From: Nocardioides sp. Root140
GTDB lineage: Bacteria; Actinomycetota; Actinomycetes; Propionibacteriales; Nocardioidaceae
Assembly (NCBI RefSeq): GCF_001426745.1
Contig: NZ_LMFI01000010.1
Coordinates: forward strand, 506,693 to 570,692
Length of the DNA: 64,000 nucleotides
Reading direction: 5' to 3'
The number at the start of each line of letters is the position of its first letter. The stretch's first letter is position 1. Below the pieces are notes generated by a model. The model saw only the letters and a list, made by a program, of their open reading frames with translations, did no database searches and was not told the origin of the DNA. Shown here piece after piece: positions 17,030 through 26,650 of this stretch. The position numbers were made by a program, and so were the translations under genes.

Positions 17030-18219
17030 GCCCGGTCTCCTGACTGGTCGTCGCCGCCGTCACGGGGCGCCTGCTGGGGTGGTGGGGTCTGCTGGGGCGG
17101 CTGCGCCCACTGGCCGGGCTGCTGGCCGGGCTGTCCGTAGACCGGGGGCTGCTGCTGGCCGGCGTACGGCTGCTGCTGGCCGGGCTGGCCGGCGTACGGC
17201 GGCTGCTGGCCGTACTGACCCTGCGGGGGCTGGCCGTAGGAACCCTGCGGTGGGCCGGGCTGCGGGCCACCGAATGCGGGGGCCTGCGGCCGGTGGGGCA
17301 CCGGGTTCTGCGCCTGGTACTCCTCCGACCCACCGGTCAGCTCGAGGAACGCGTCCTCGAGGCTGGCCTGGATCGTGGACAGCTCGTGCAGCCGGATCTG
17401 GTTGTCGAAGGCCATGTCGCCGATGTCGTCGGCGGTCAGGCCGACCACGCTGAGCTCGCCGGGAGTGACCGCCTTGACCGAGCCCTGGCCGGCCAGCCTC
17501 TGGCCGATCAGCGCGGCCAGGTCGTGCGCCTGCGGGGTGCGCACCTTGATGTGGTTGGCACTGCTCTGCCTGGTGAAGTCCTCCACCGGGCCGTTGGCGA
17601 TCATGCGACCGCGACCGATGACCACGAGCTCGTCGGCCATCAGGGCCATCTCGCTTAGCAGGTGGCTGGAGACGAAGACCGAGCGGCCCTCGGAAGCCAG
17701 GCTCTTGAGCAGGTCGCGCATCCAGCGGATGCCCTGCGGGTCGAGGCCGTTGGCCGGCTCGTCGAGGATCAACGTGTGCGGGTTGCCCAGCAGCGCGGCG
17801 GCCAGGCCGAGGCGCTGGCCCATGCCGAGGGAGAACGTGCCCGGCTCCTTGTTGGCCACGTCGGCGAGCCCGACCATGCCGAGCACCTCGTCGACGCGGG
17901 TGTCGGGGATCGAGTTCGGCGCGGCGATCATGCGCAGGTGGTTGCGCGCGGTGCGCGTCGGGTGGAACGGCTTGGCCTCCAGCAAGGCGCCCACGTGCTG
18001 CATCGGGACGTCGTACGACGCGAACGGGTGGCCGTCGAACGTGCAGGTGCCGTGGCCGTTGTCGAGGCCGAGCATCAGCCGCATCGTGGTGGACTTGCCC
18101 GAGCCGTTGGGCCCGAGGAAGCCGGTCACCGTGCCGGGCCGGACGTCGAACGACAGGTTGTTCACGGCAGTCTTGCCCTTGTAGGCCTTGCCGAGCCCCC
18201 GTGCCTGGATCACAGCCAT
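17026..18219 (-). CDS. ABC transporter ATP-binding protein with Gln/Pro-rich tail
   Basis: The ATPase domain (residues 1-about 230) has Walker A GPNGSGKST, the signature SLGMGQRLGL in place of LSGGQ, Walker B LILDEPANGLD and the switch His in SSHLL. It belongs to the DrrA/CcmA-like group that pairs with ABC-2 permeases. The last 100 residues are a low-complexity tail of YGQPPQGQ, YAGQPGQQ and AQPPQQ repeats, not seen in ordinary family members, which ends just before the permease start. Spacing suggests the preceding RDD-FHA gene is not in this operon. Confidence 0.88.
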   Translation of the reverse strand: MAVIQARGLGKAYKGKTAVNNLSFDVRPGTVTGFLGPNGSGKSTTMRLMLGLDNGHGTCTFDGHPFASYDVPMQHVGALLEAKPFHPTRTARNHLRMIAAPNSIPDTRVDEVLGMVGLADVANKEPGTFSLGMGQRLGLAAALLGNPHTLILDEPANGLDPQGIRWMRDLLKSLASEGRSVFVSSHLLSEMALMADELVVIGRGRMIANGPVEDFTRQSSANHIKVRTPQAHDLAALIGQRLAGQGSVKAVTPGELSVVGLTADDIGDMAFDNQIRLHELSTIQASLEDAFLELTGGSEEYQAQNPVPHRPQAPAFGGPQPGPPQGSYGQPPQGQYGQQPPYAGQPGQQQPYAGQQQPPVYGQPGQQPGQWAQPPQQTPPPQQAPRDGGDDQSGDRA

Positions 18220-18250
18220 CGACAGATCTCCTCGAGCATGCAGTGTGTGT

Positions 18251-19498
18251 TCATTGGTCCTCCCTGGAAACCTTCATCTGGCGATCGCCGAAGACCACGC
18301 GGTCACCGTCGACCAGCGTGGCAGGGCGACCCGCCGTGAGTTCGCGCGACACACCCTTGCGGACGAGCAGCGAACCGTTGGTGGACCCTCGGTCGATGAA
18401 CACCAGTGCCCCGTCGGAGGCCAGGTGAAACTGTGCGTGCGTCTTGGAGATCGACATGTCCTCCGAACGCAGGGGTACGACGTGGCGCACCGGCTCCCCC
18501 GGCCGCCCGACGGGCTGGCGTCCGAGGACGCCGAGACCTTCCACCACGAACGTCTCACCGGAGTCGAAGGTGATCCGCCAGGTGACCCGCGTCCGCGGAC
18601 CGGGGCTGGTCGACGGGGCGTCGGGATGCTCGACGACGCCGCCGGGCACCGTGCGGTCGGACAGCCCGTCGTTGCGCCCGGCCTGGCGAGGGGCCGTGGG
18701 CGCCTGCGGCAGCTGCACGGCTGGCCGCGGTGCCGGCGGTTGCGGCTCCGGTGCCTGGACGGGTCGGGCCGCAGGCACCTGGGTGGGTGGGGCCGGTGGC
18801 TCCGGGGAGAGCGCGGGCGGTGCGGTCGGCGTGCTGGTGGGCCGGCCCGTTGGTGTGCCGGTCGGCGTGCCGGTTCGTGTGCCCGTGGTGGGGCCGGTCG
18901 CCGGGCCTGCCGACGTGCGGCCGGGCGCACCCGAGAGGGCCGCCCCGACGGGCTTCGGGGCGTGCCGCACCGGCACCAGCTTCATCGCCGTCAGGTTGAC
19001 CACGTGGCGCGGGCGTTCCTCGACGGCCACCTCGGCCACCGGCCGGGGGCGTACGTCGACGACCACCGATCCGGCCACCTGGTCGTGCCAGCCACGGCGT
19101 TCGCGGGAGCGGTCCTCGACCGCGGTCCACGCGAGCGTGGCCAGCCCGAGCCCGAACATCGGCAACGAACCGAGGCCGACGACGAGGGTGCGCAGCAGTG
19201 CCTTGCCGACGCCGATCGGTCCGCCGCCCTCGTGGGAGACGACGCGGAGTCCGAACAGGGCCTTGCCGGGCGAGGTCCCCCTGGTGCCGAGCAGCACCGC
19301 GAAGACCACGCTGACCACGAGGACCGTGCCGGCGACGAGCGCGACGCCGGGCCACGGACTGCCCTCGCGGAAGAACCACCACCACGCCGCCACACCCGCG
19401 GCCGCGAACAGCGACCACGCCACCGCCCGGTCCACGACGAACGCCTGGAAGCGCCGTTCCGGCTCGGCCGCGAGCGCGCTCTCGGAGTTCAGGGACAT
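18251..19498 (-). CDS. RDD membrane domain fused to a C-terminal FHA domain
   Basis: The 415-residue protein has an RDD domain (about residues 15-150; AFVVDRAVAWSLF, then GTSPGKALFGLRVV) with membrane helices, a long Pro/Thr-rich linker with GTRTGTPTGTPTGRPT repeats, and an FHA domain (about 320-410; SISKTHAQFHL and DRGSTNGSLL) that should bind phosphothreonine peptides. The ATG at 19498 is used because it lies 13 nt beyond the stop of the preceding gene; an in-frame GTG at 19549 would overlap it. Together with the following FHA protein and PP2C phosphatase it forms a phospho-signalling cluster. No Ser/Thr kinase gene lies in the window. Confidence 0.85.
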   Translation of the reverse strand: MSLNSESALAAEPERRFQAFVVDRAVAWSLFAAAGVAAWWWFFREGSPWPGVALVAGTVLVVSVVFAVLLGTRGTSPGKALFGLRVVSHEGGGPIGVGKALLRTLVVGLGSLPMFGLGLATLAWTAVEDRSRERRGWHDQVAGSVVVDVRPRPVAEVAVEERPRHVVNLTAMKLVPVRHAPKPVGAALSGAPGRTSAGPATGPTTGTRTGTPTGTPTGRPTSTPTAPPALSPEPPAPPTQVPAARPVQAPEPQPPAPRPAVQLPQAPTAPRQAGRNDGLSDRTVPGGVVEHPDAPSTSPGPRTRVTWRITFDSGETFVVEGLGVLGRQPVGRPGEPVRHVVPLRSEDMSISKTHAQFHLASDGALVFIDRGSTNGSLLVRKGVSRELTAGRPATLVDGDRVVFGDRQMKVSREDQ

Positions 19499-19514
19499 GG
19501 CGGCGGGCGCCGGC

Positions 19515-21485
19515 TCAGAGGCTGGTGACCTGGATGGTGACTCCGTCACCGAGGTCGATCACCGAGCCGGGCAGCAGCTGTACGGCAATGCCGGGCTGGA
19601 GGTCCTCGGGGGCGAACCCGGGCTGGGTCAGCACGGTTCCGTTGGTCGAGCCCATGTCGGTGACGATGGCGCTGCCGTGGTCGACGCCGGAGCCCGGACG
19701 CACCTCGAGGTGGGTCGAGGAGATCTCCTGGTTCGGACTCGGCACGGTGACCAGGCGCGGCTGGTCGGTGGAGGTGAACCGGCGCGCCTCGGGGGCGCGC
19801 CCGACCAGGACGGCACGGTCGACGTCGATGGTCTCGCCGCTGGAGAACACCAGGCGGGCGACCGCGTGCGCGGTCACGCTGGGTGCCGGCGGCTGGCCGG
19901 GGATGCCGGGGTGCTGGCGCGCGAACTGGTCGGCCTGGTAGCCGCCGGCGGCGGTGTTGCCGTCGTGGTCGGCGTCCTGCACGTCACCCTGGTTGCCCCA
20001 GGCCGGGGCCTCGGGCGCCTGCGGTGCTCCCCACTGCGGTGCGGACGCCGGGGCCGGCGGCTCCCACATCGGCGGCTCGGCGGGGTTGTCGGCCCCGGGA
20101 GCGAACGGGTTCGAGGGCGCCTCGGACGGCGTGTAGACGTTGCCCTGCTGCGGCTGGCCCCAGGCCGGTTCGGCGGGAGGCGCGGACGGTGGCTGGGTCG
20201 CGTCGGCAGGAGGCTGCGGCTGGCCCCACGCGGGTTCGGACGGGGGTGCGGCCGCGGCAGGTGCCTGGCCCGTCTCGGCGGCGGGCTGCTCCGGCTGGCC
20301 CCACGCTGGTTCGGCGGGCGCCTCGGCGGCCGGGGCCGGCTCGGGGTCTCCCCAAGCGGACTTGGCGGGCGCCTCGGGCGCCTGCTCGACCGGAGCCTCC
20401 TCGGCCACCGGCTCTGGCACGGGCTCCGGGTCGCCCCACGCGGACTTGGCGGGCGCCTCGGGCGCCTGCTCGGGCACCGGCTCCGGGTCGCCCCACGCCG
20501 ACTTGGCGGGCGCGTCGGCGTCCTGCACGGCCGGCAGCTCGCCGGTCTCGGGGTCGGGGTCGTTGAAGAACGGGAAGGCGTGGGCCTCGGTCGGTGCGTC
20601 GGCACCCGCCTCGGGCACCTCGTCGACGACGGGTTCGTAGGCGACGGGCTCGTCGGCGATCGGCAGGTCCTCGACCGGCGCCGCCGGGGGCTCGTCGACG
20701 ATCGGCTCGTCGACGACCGCCGGCTCCTCGACCGCCGGCGCCTCGACGCTCGGCGTCTCACCGGACCGCGCACCGGCGATCTCGTCGGCTGCGGGTTCCT
20801 CGACCACGGGCTCCTGCGCATAGGCGTGCTCGGGCAGGTCGTCGGTGAGCGGGTCGAACCCGACCACGGGCGCCACCACCGGGGCGGCGTACGGCGTGGC
20901 GGGTGCACCGACACCGACACCCGCACCGGCACCGCTCGACTGGCCGGCATCGGCCGGCGCCACCTCGGACTCCCCCGAGGCAGCCGTGGGCACGGACGCG
21001 GCGGCGGCACCGGCGACCGGGGCCACCGTGCCTGAAGAGACCGGCGGCTGGTCGACGCGCGAGACCCGGACGAGTCCGCCACGGATGCCGAAGTCGACCG
21101 CCTCCTCGGCGTCCTCGAGCACCAGCTGGAGCGAGGCCACACCCGACAGCGCCTGCTCGACCCAGGTGGCGGCGGCGCCACCGTCGACGTCGACGGCCTC
21201 GCCGCTCTCGAGGGTCACCACGGCGCGGGCGGCGCCACGCAGGACGATGCGGGTCGGGTCCTCGGCAGTGCTGACCAGCACGAAGCCGGGCAGGGAACGC
21301 AGTCCCGTCGCGATCAGCGCGTCGAGCAACTCGTCGAAGCCGGCTCCGGCGTCGACCAGCTCCCAGAGTGCGGCCACCCGCGGCTTCTCACTCTCCGGCA
21401 GGAGCACGCAGGCGTGCTCGCCGAAGACGGCGTACCACCCGCCCGGGCGGTAGCTGCGGATGGCGTTCTGTGGAGCGTCGTTCAT
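19515..21485 (-). CDS. Large FHA protein with a unique N-terminal domain and SAWGDPEP-type repeats
   Basis: The 656-residue protein has three parts. Residues 1-150 form an unrecognised domain beginning NAIRSYRPGGWYAVFGEHACVLL, likely globular. Residues 150-540 are acidic, Pro/Ala-rich and contain at least six degenerate repeats built on APAKSAWGDPEPVPE or EPAWGQPQ. The C-terminus is an FHA domain with LVGRAPEARR and EISSTHLEVR, then DMGSTNGTVL, which carry the residues for phosphothreonine binding. Its ATG overlaps the PP2C stop by four nt, so a complex or antagonism with the phosphatase is likely. The large disordered middle suggests a scaffold. Confidence 0.83.
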   Translation of the reverse strand: MNDAPQNAIRSYRPGGWYAVFGEHACVLLPESEKPRVAALWELVDAGAGFDELLDALIATGLRSLPGFVLVSTAEDPTRIVLRGAARAVVTLESGEAVDVDGGAAATWVEQALSGVASLQLVLEDAEEAVDFGIRGGLVRVSRVDQPPVSSGTVAPVAGAAAASVPTAASGESEVAPADAGQSSGAGAGVGVGAPATPYAAPVVAPVVGFDPLTDDLPEHAYAQEPVVEEPAADEIAGARSGETPSVEAPAVEEPAVVDEPIVDEPPAAPVEDLPIADEPVAYEPVVDEVPEAGADAPTEAHAFPFFNDPDPETGELPAVQDADAPAKSAWGDPEPVPEQAPEAPAKSAWGDPEPVPEPVAEEAPVEQAPEAPAKSAWGDPEPAPAAEAPAEPAWGQPEQPAAETGQAPAAAAPPSEPAWGQPQPPADATQPPSAPPAEPAWGQPQQGNVYTPSEAPSNPFAPGADNPAEPPMWEPPAPASAPQWGAPQAPEAPAWGNQGDVQDADHDGNTAAGGYQADQFARQHPGIPGQPPAPSVTAHAVARLVFSSGETIDVDRAVLVGRAPEARRFTSTDQPRLVTVPSPNQEISSTHLEVRPGSGVDHGSAIVTDMGSTNGTVLTQPGFAPEDLQPGIAVQLLPGSVIDLGDGVTIQVTSL

Positions 21486-22306
21486 GGGAGTGCCCCCAAC
21501 TTCTCTTCCAGGCTCACAGGTTCGGTGCGCAACACGTGGGGCGTCGCGCTCTCGGTCAATCCCACCACATCGACCACGACAGCGGTCGCGTTGTCCTCGC
21601 CGCCCGCCGCGACCGCCGCCGAGACGAGTGCCTCGGCCGCGTCGCGCGGGTCGTCGGTGGTGGACACGATCTGGTGGATCACGTGGTCGGCGATCATGCC
21701 GCTGACCCCGTCGGAGCAGAGCACGAGACGCTCGGCCGACGAGAGCGGCAGCACGAAGAAGTCGGGGTCGCGGAACACCGGTCCGCCGAGCGCCCGGGTG
21801 ATCACGTGCCGCTCGGGGTGGGTGGCGGCCTCCTCGGCGTTGATCTCGCCGGAGTCGAGCAGCTCCTGCACCAGGGAGTGGTCGACCGAGACCTGGTCGA
21901 GGCTGCCGTTGTGCAGCTTGTAGATGCGCGAGTCACCGAGGTTGGTGAGCAGCCACTTGGCGCCCTCCTCGTCCTCGCAGAGCACGGCAGCGGCGACCGT
22001 CGTTCCGGCGTACCAGTCGCCGTCGCCCTCGTTGCGGTGCTCCTCGCCGTACTGCTGGATGCTGCGCTGGCAACGCTTCAGGGACTCGGTGACCACCTCG
22101 GGGGCCTTGCTCGAGTCGTAGCCGTCGTGGGCCAGGCGGGCGAACTCCTCGACGACGATCGCGCTGGCGATGTCTCCGGCCTGGTGGCCGCCCATGCCGT
22201 CGGCGACCACGAAGACGGGTGACGACGCGAAGTGCGCGTCCTCGTTGGTCGAGCGCACCCGCCCGACGTCGGTGGCGGCACCACACTGGAGATGAACCAC
22301 GGCCAC
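21482..22306 (-). CDS. PP2C-family Ser/Thr protein phosphatase
   Basis: The GTG start at 22306 has GGAG five nt upstream; an ATG at 22333 with weaker spacing is the alternative. The 274-residue soluble enzyme shows the PP2C motifs in order: [25 protein letters not shown] (metal-binding Asp), [29 protein letters not shown] and [13 protein letters not shown]. It needs two metal ions to remove phosphate from Ser or Thr. Unlike mycobacterial PstP it has no membrane segment. It is the first gene of the phosphatase/FHA/RDD-FHA group and probably sets the phosphorylation state read by the two FHA proteins. Confidence 0.92.
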   Translation of the reverse strand: MAVVHLQCGAATDVGRVRSTNEDAHFASSPVFVVADGMGGHQAGDIASAIVVEEFARLAHDGYDSSKAPEVVTESLKRCQRSIQQYGEEHRNEGDGDWYAGTTVAAAVLCEDEEGAKWLLTNLGDSRIYKLHNGSLDQVSVDHSLVQELLDSGEINAEEAATHPERHVITRALGGPVFRDPDFFVLPLSSAERLVLCSDGVSGMIADHVIHQIVSTTDDPRDAAEALVSAAVAAGGEDNATAVVVDVVGLTESATPHVLRTEPVSLEEKLGALP

Positions 22307-22414
22307 GCCACTCCTCACTGTCCCGGTCAACATGCGGGTCACTCCCAGCGCTCCCTGAGATGCCCGCACCGACAGGTTAGGGCCTCAGCCACACTGACTA
22401 GTAGCGTGAGTGGG

Positions 22415-24385
22415 ATGGTCGCCTCCCCCGCCGCCGGATCCGATCCGGCGTTCCGCTCATTGGCGGACCAACTTCGTGCGTGGCCCGAAACTCGTCTCGC
22501 GCAGTTGCTGCGCGCCCGCCCCGATCTGGCCACTCCCGCTCCTCAGGATTCGTCTCAGCTTGCCTCGCGGGCGGCCACCAGGGCCTCTGTCCTCCGCGCG
22601 CTCGACCGACTCACCCGCGCCGAGCTCTGGCTGCTTCATGCCCTCGTGACCGACGGCGAAACCCGATCGGCCGACGATCCTGACCTCGCCCGACTGCTCG
22701 ACCTCGCCCTGGTCTGGGAGTCGTCCGCCGGACCCCGACCGCTCAGTGTCGTCGCCGAGCTGCTGCCCCGCGGGGGCGAGTACGACGGCGCCGCCGTACC
22801 CCTGCCAGAGCTGCTGACCAGCGAGCGCGACGCGTCCATGACCTCAGGGGCCGCGGCCGGTGCCGCGTTCGACGTCGTACGCCGGGTGGAGCTTCTGCTC
22901 GATGCGTGGGGCACGGCTCCGCCACCCGTCCTGCGCACGGGCGGGCTGGCCGTCCGCGACCTCAAGGCCGCCGGCGTGCTGCTCCACGTCGACCTGCGCG
23001 AGGCCGGGTTCCTGGTCGAGCTGGCCGCCGCCGCCGGCCTGGTCGCGACCGTCTCGGCCGACGTGGCCGACAACTGGATCCCCACCGACGCGTACGACGC
23101 GTGGTGCCGCAAGCCGTTCGCCGAGCGCTGGGCAGACCTGGCCCAGGCCTGGCTGTCCAGCCCACGCGTCTCGGGGATGGTGGGCGCCAAGGACTCCGCC
23201 GGCAAGTCGCTGAACGCGCTGGCACCCGGCCTGGTGGACCCGCACCTGGTCGACACCCGGCTGGTCTCGCTGGCCCAGCTCGCCGCACTCGAGCCCGGCA
23301 CGGTGCTGGCAACGGCCACCGGCGTCCCGTCCCTGGTGGCGCGCGTGCAGTGGCTGCGGCCCCGTCGCCCCTCCACACTGCCCCGCCTCGTCGCGTGGTC
23401 GACCGAGGAGGCGGCCCTGGTCGGCGTGACCGGGCTCGGCGGGCTCTCCGACTTCGGCCGGCGACTGGTGTCCGGCTCCCGCGACGAGGCCGTCGCAGCC
23501 CTGGCGCCGCTGCTGCCCGAGCCGCTCGACCACATCCTCATCCAGGGCGACCTCACCGCGATCGCCCCGGGGCCGCTGGAGTCCGCGCTGGCCGCCAAGT
23601 TGCAGCTGATCGCCGACGTCGAGTCCCGCGGCGGCGCCACCACCTACCGCTTCTCCTCCTCGTCGGTGCGTCGGGCCCTCGACGCCGGCTGGACCTCCCA
23701 CGAGATCCACGCGTTCCTCACCTCTGTGTCGCGTACCGAGATCCCCCAGCCGCTGGCCTACCTGGTCGACGACACCGCTCGCACCTACGGCTCGCTGCGG
23801 GTCGGCTACGCCGAGGCGTTCCTCCGCACCGACGACGAGGCCGCCCTCGAGGCCCTCCTGCACCTTCGCGGCGCCTCCACGCTCGGCCTGCGGCGGATCG
23901 CCCCCACGGTGTTGATCAGCACCACCCCGATCGACGTGCTGCTGCCCCGCCTGCGCGAGCTCGGCGCCGCACCCGTGGTCGAGGCCGAGGACGGCACCGT
24001 GCACGTCGCGCGCCCCGCCGTACGCCGGGCCCGCACGCCCAAGCAGCGCACCACCGGGCGTGACGCCGCCCGCGCGCAGGCCCAGGTGACCCACGCGGTC
24101 GCGGCGATCCGGGCCGGCGACCGGGCCCGCGACCTGCGTCCCGAGGCCCGCACCGCCACCACGCCGGCCGACTCGCTGGCCATGCTGCGAGCCGCGATCG
24201 AGTCGGGCACCAGCGTGTGGATCGGCTACCTCGACAACCACGGCACCGCCACCGAGCGCGTGGTCGACCCGGTGCGCGTCGAGGGCGGCCAGCTCACGGC
24301 GTACGACCACCGCAGCGACGACCGGCGCGCGTTCTCGATCCACCGGATCACGGCCGTCCGGAATGTCACTGGTGCGGAAACGTAG
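22415..24385 (+). CDS. Helicase-associated protein with C-terminal WYL domain
   Basis: The ATG at 22415 follows TAGCGT by seven nt, giving a leaderless start. The 656-residue protein has a long helical region with the XPB/Ssl2-related helicase-associated domain (roughly residues 340-560; [13 protein letters not shown], then [15 protein letters not shown] and SVRRALDAG). The last 65 residues are a WYL-type domain ([20 protein letters not shown]). It has no ATPase motif. Homologues sit next to XPB genes in mycobacteria, and here the XPB gene is the second gene downstream. A role as regulator or partner of XPB is inferred; WYL domains often bind single-stranded DNA or nucleotides. Confidence 0.82.
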   Translation: MVASPAAGSDPAFRSLADQLRAWPETRLAQLLRARPDLATPAPQDSSQLASRAATRASVLRALDRLTRAELWLLHALVTDGETRSADDPDLARLLDLALVWESSAGPRPLSVVAELLPRGGEYDGAAVPLPELLTSERDASMTSGAAAGAAFDVVRRVELLLDAWGTAPPPVLRTGGLAVRDLKAAGVLLHVDLREAGFLVELAAAAGLVATVSADVADNWIPTDAYDAWCRKPFAERWADLAQAWLSSPRVSGMVGAKDSAGKSLNALAPGLVDPHLVDTRLVSLAQLAALEPGTVLATATGVPSLVARVQWLRPRRPSTLPRLVAWSTEEAALVGVTGLGGLSDFGRRLVSGSRDEAVAALAPLLPEPLDHILIQGDLTAIAPGPLESALAAKLQLIADVESRGGATTYRFSSSSVRRALDAGWTSHEIHAFLTSVSRTEIPQPLAYLVDDTARTYGSLRVGYAEAFLRTDDEAALEALLHLRGASTLGLRRIAPTVLISTTPIDVLLPRLRELGAAPVVEAEDGTVHVARPAVRRARTPKQRTTGRDAARAQAQVTHAVAAIRAGDRARDLRPEARTATTPADSLAMLRAAIESGTSVWIGYLDNHGTATERVVDPVRVEGGQLTAYDHRSDDRRAFSIHRITAVRNVTGAET

Positions 24386-24394
24386 ACTGGGCCC

Positions 24395-24955
24395 GTGGAT
24401 TTCATCAGGTACGCCGAGTCGGCTGCGAGTCTGCTCAACGCAGACATCGCAGACGTCGACGACCTCATCGACTTCCTCTCCCGCCGTGAGTGGCTGCACA
24501 GCCAGACCACCGAGAAGGACGTCGCGCACCTGCGCCGGTTCGCCGACGACCTGCGGCCCGTCTTCGTGGCCTCGGGCGACGACGACGTGAAGACTGTCGT
24601 GGCCGGCCTCAACGACCTGCTCGACCGGCACCCGGTGACGCCGATGATCTCCGACCACGACCTGGGCAACCTGCACCTGCACGTCGCCAACCGGGCCGCG
24701 TCGGTCTCCGAGCTGCTGGTCTCCGAGGCCCTGCTCGGGCTGGCCACGCTGGTCTGCGACCTCGGCCCCACCCGGCTGGGAGTCTGCGCGGCGTCGCCGT
24801 GCACCAACGTCTACGTCGACACCTCGCCGAACCAGTCGCGCCGCTACTGCTCCGACCGGTGCTCGTCGCGGGCCAACGTGGCGGCGTACCGCGCCCGCAA
24901 GAAGGTCGCCTCCGTGCCACTCGCCGACGAACTCCCCGAGAGCAAGGCCCTGTGA
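24395..24955 (+). CDS. CGNR zinc-finger protein
   Basis: The GTG at 24395 has TAGACT exactly at -12 to -7, so it is leaderless. The 186-residue product has an N-terminal helical domain and a C-terminal CGNR zinc finger: LGVCAASPCTNVYVD, then RRYCSDRCSSRANVAAYRARK, with four spaced cysteines. These proteins bind DNA or RNA and are common in Actinobacteria. The gene lies nine nt after the WYL gene and its TGA overlaps the GTG of the XPB gene (GTGA), so the three genes are probably expressed together despite the separate leaderless promoter. Confidence 0.88.
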   Translation: MDFIRYAESAASLLNADIADVDDLIDFLSRREWLHSQTTEKDVAHLRRFADDLRPVFVASGDDDVKTVVAGLNDLLDRHPVTPMISDHDLGNLHLHVANRAASVSELLVSEALLGLATLVCDLGPTRLGVCAASPCTNVYVDTSPNQSRRYCSDRCSSRANVAAYRARKKVASVPLADELPESKAL

Positions 24956-26598
24956 ACGGACCCCTGATCGTCCAGTCCGACAAGACGTTGCTGCTGGAGA
25001 TCGACCACGACGACGCTGCCGACTGCCGACGGGCGATCGCGCCGTTCGCCGAGCTCGAACGCTCGCCGGAGCACGTGCACACCTACCGGCTGACGCCGCT
25101 CGGGCTGTGGAACGCCCGCGCCGCCGGTCACGACGCCGAGCAGGTCGTCGACACGCTGCTGAAGTACTCCCGCTACTCCGTGCCGCACGCACTGCTGGTC
25201 GACATCGCCGAGACGATGTCGCGCTTCGGGCGGCTTCGCCTCGACAAGCACCCGGTGCACGGGCTGGTGCTCTCCTCCACCGACAAGCCGGTGCTCGAGG
25301 AGGTGCTGCGCGCCAAGAAGATCAAGGGCATGATCGGCGACCGGGTCGACGACGAGACGGTCGTCGTCCACGGCTCCGAGCGCGGCAATCTCAAGCAGGC
25401 ACTGTTGAAGCTCGGCTGGCCGGCCGAGGACTTCGCCGGCTACGTCGACGGCGAGTCGCACCCGATCGCATTGCGCGAAGAGGGCTGGCACCTGCGCAAC
25501 TACCAGGCCGAGGCGGCCGAGTCGTTCTGGCACGGCGGCTCCGGTGTCGTCGTGCTCCCCTGTGGTGCGGGCAAGACGATCGTCGGTGCCGCGGCGATGG
25601 GCCACGCACAGGCGACCACACTGATCCTGGTCACCAACACCGTGTCCGCGCGGCAGTGGAAGGACGAGCTGGTCCGGCGGACGACCCTGACCGAGGACGA
25701 GATCGGCGAGTACTCCGGCGCCGTCAAGGAGATCCGGCCGGTCACCATCGCGACGTACCAGGTGCTCACGCTGCGGCGGAAGGGCGCCTACCCGCACCTC
25801 GAGCTGCTCGACGCGCGCGACTGGGGCCTGGTCGTGTACGACGAGGTGCACCTCCTTCCCGCGCCGATCTTCCGCATGACCGCCGACCTGCAGGCCCGGC
25901 GACGCCTGGGCCTCACCGCCACGCTGGTGCGTGAGGACGGCCGCGAGGGTGACGTGTTCTCGCTGATCGGGCCGAAGCGCTTCGACGCGCCGTGGAAGGA
26001 CATCGAGACGCAGGGCTACATCGCGCCGGCCGACTGCGTCGAGGTGCGGGTGACGCTGCCGTCTGCCGAGCGGATGGCCTATGCGGTGGCGGAGCCGGAG
26101 GAGCGCTACCGGCTGGCCGCGTGCACGCACCACAAGATCGACGTGGTCAAGCGGCTGGTCCAGCAGCACTCCGGCCAACCCACGCTGGTGATCGGGCAGT
26201 ACATCGACCAGCTCGACGAGCTCGCCGCGGCCCTCGACGCGCCGGTGATCAAGGGTGAGACGACCGTGCGTGAACGGCAGCGGTTGTTCGAGGCTTTCCG
26301 GTCCGGCGAGATCGGGCTGCTGGTGGTCTCGAAGGTCGCCAACTTCTCCATCGACCTGCCCTCGGCGGAGGTCGCCATCCAGGTCTCCGGGTCCTTCGGG
26401 TCACGCCAGGAGGAGGCCCAGCGCCTCGGCCGGCTGCTGCGCCCCAAGTCGGAGGGCAAGTCCGCGCACTTCTACACGATCGTCTCGCGCGACACGGTTG
26501 ACGCGGACTTCGCGCAGAACCGGCAGCGGTTCCTCGCGGAGCAGGGGTATGCCTACCGCATCGTCGACGCCGACGACCTGCCCGCGCTCGACGCCTGA
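24952..26598 (+). CDS. XPB-type (ERCC3) superfamily 2 DNA helicase
   Basis: The 548-residue protein has the bacterial XPB layout: N-terminal damage-recognition-like domain (about 1-170), then helicase domain 1 with Walker A CGAGKT near residue 204, DEVH near 296 and GLTATLVREDGREGDV carrying the RED motif specific to XPB. Helicase domain 2 contains VSGSFGSRQEEAQRLGRLLRP. It unwinds DNA 3' to 5'. The GTG start overlaps the preceding stop. In Bacteria XPB is found mainly in Actinobacteria and a few other phyla, often with a WYL partner as here. Its cellular task (repair or recombination) is not settled. Confidence 0.92.
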   Translation: MNGPLIVQSDKTLLLEIDHDDAADCRRAIAPFAELERSPEHVHTYRLTPLGLWNARAAGHDAEQVVDTLLKYSRYSVPHALLVDIAETMSRFGRLRLDKHPVHGLVLSSTDKPVLEEVLRAKKIKGMIGDRVDDETVVVHGSERGNLKQALLKLGWPAEDFAGYVDGESHPIALREEGWHLRNYQAEAAESFWHGGSGVVVLPCGAGKTIVGAAAMGHAQATTLILVTNTVSARQWKDELVRRTTLTEDEIGEYSGAVKEIRPVTIATYQVLTLRRKGAYPHLELLDARDWGLVVYDEVHLLPAPIFRMTADLQARRRLGLTATLVREDGREGDVFSLIGPKRFDAPWKDIETQGYIAPADCVEVRVTLPSAERMAYAVAEPEERYRLAACTHHKIDVVKRLVQQHSGQPTLVIGQYIDQLDELAAALDAPVIKGETTVRERQRLFEAFRSGEIGLLVVSKVANFSIDLPSAEVAIQVSGSFGSRQEEAQRLGRLLRPKSEGKSAHFYTIVSRDTVDADFAQNRQRFLAEQGYAYRIVDADDLPALDA

Positions 26599-26650
26599 CC
26601 TCACCATCGACATCGTGTGGGTTCTGCCCGGTCGAGTCGCCCGCCCCGGC

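Noticed and set aside
17026..17320. Gln/Pro-rich repeat at the end of the ABC ATPase considered as a frameshift artefact
   Set aside because: The frame continues with regular YGQPPQGQ-type repeats to a stop that overlaps the permease start correctly, so it is a genuine tail.
22844..25192. Minus-strand open frame of 780 codons opposite the WYL, CGNR and XPB genes
   Set aside because: It crosses three plus-strand genes with clear family motifs and gives a low-complexity Arg/Gly-rich translation.
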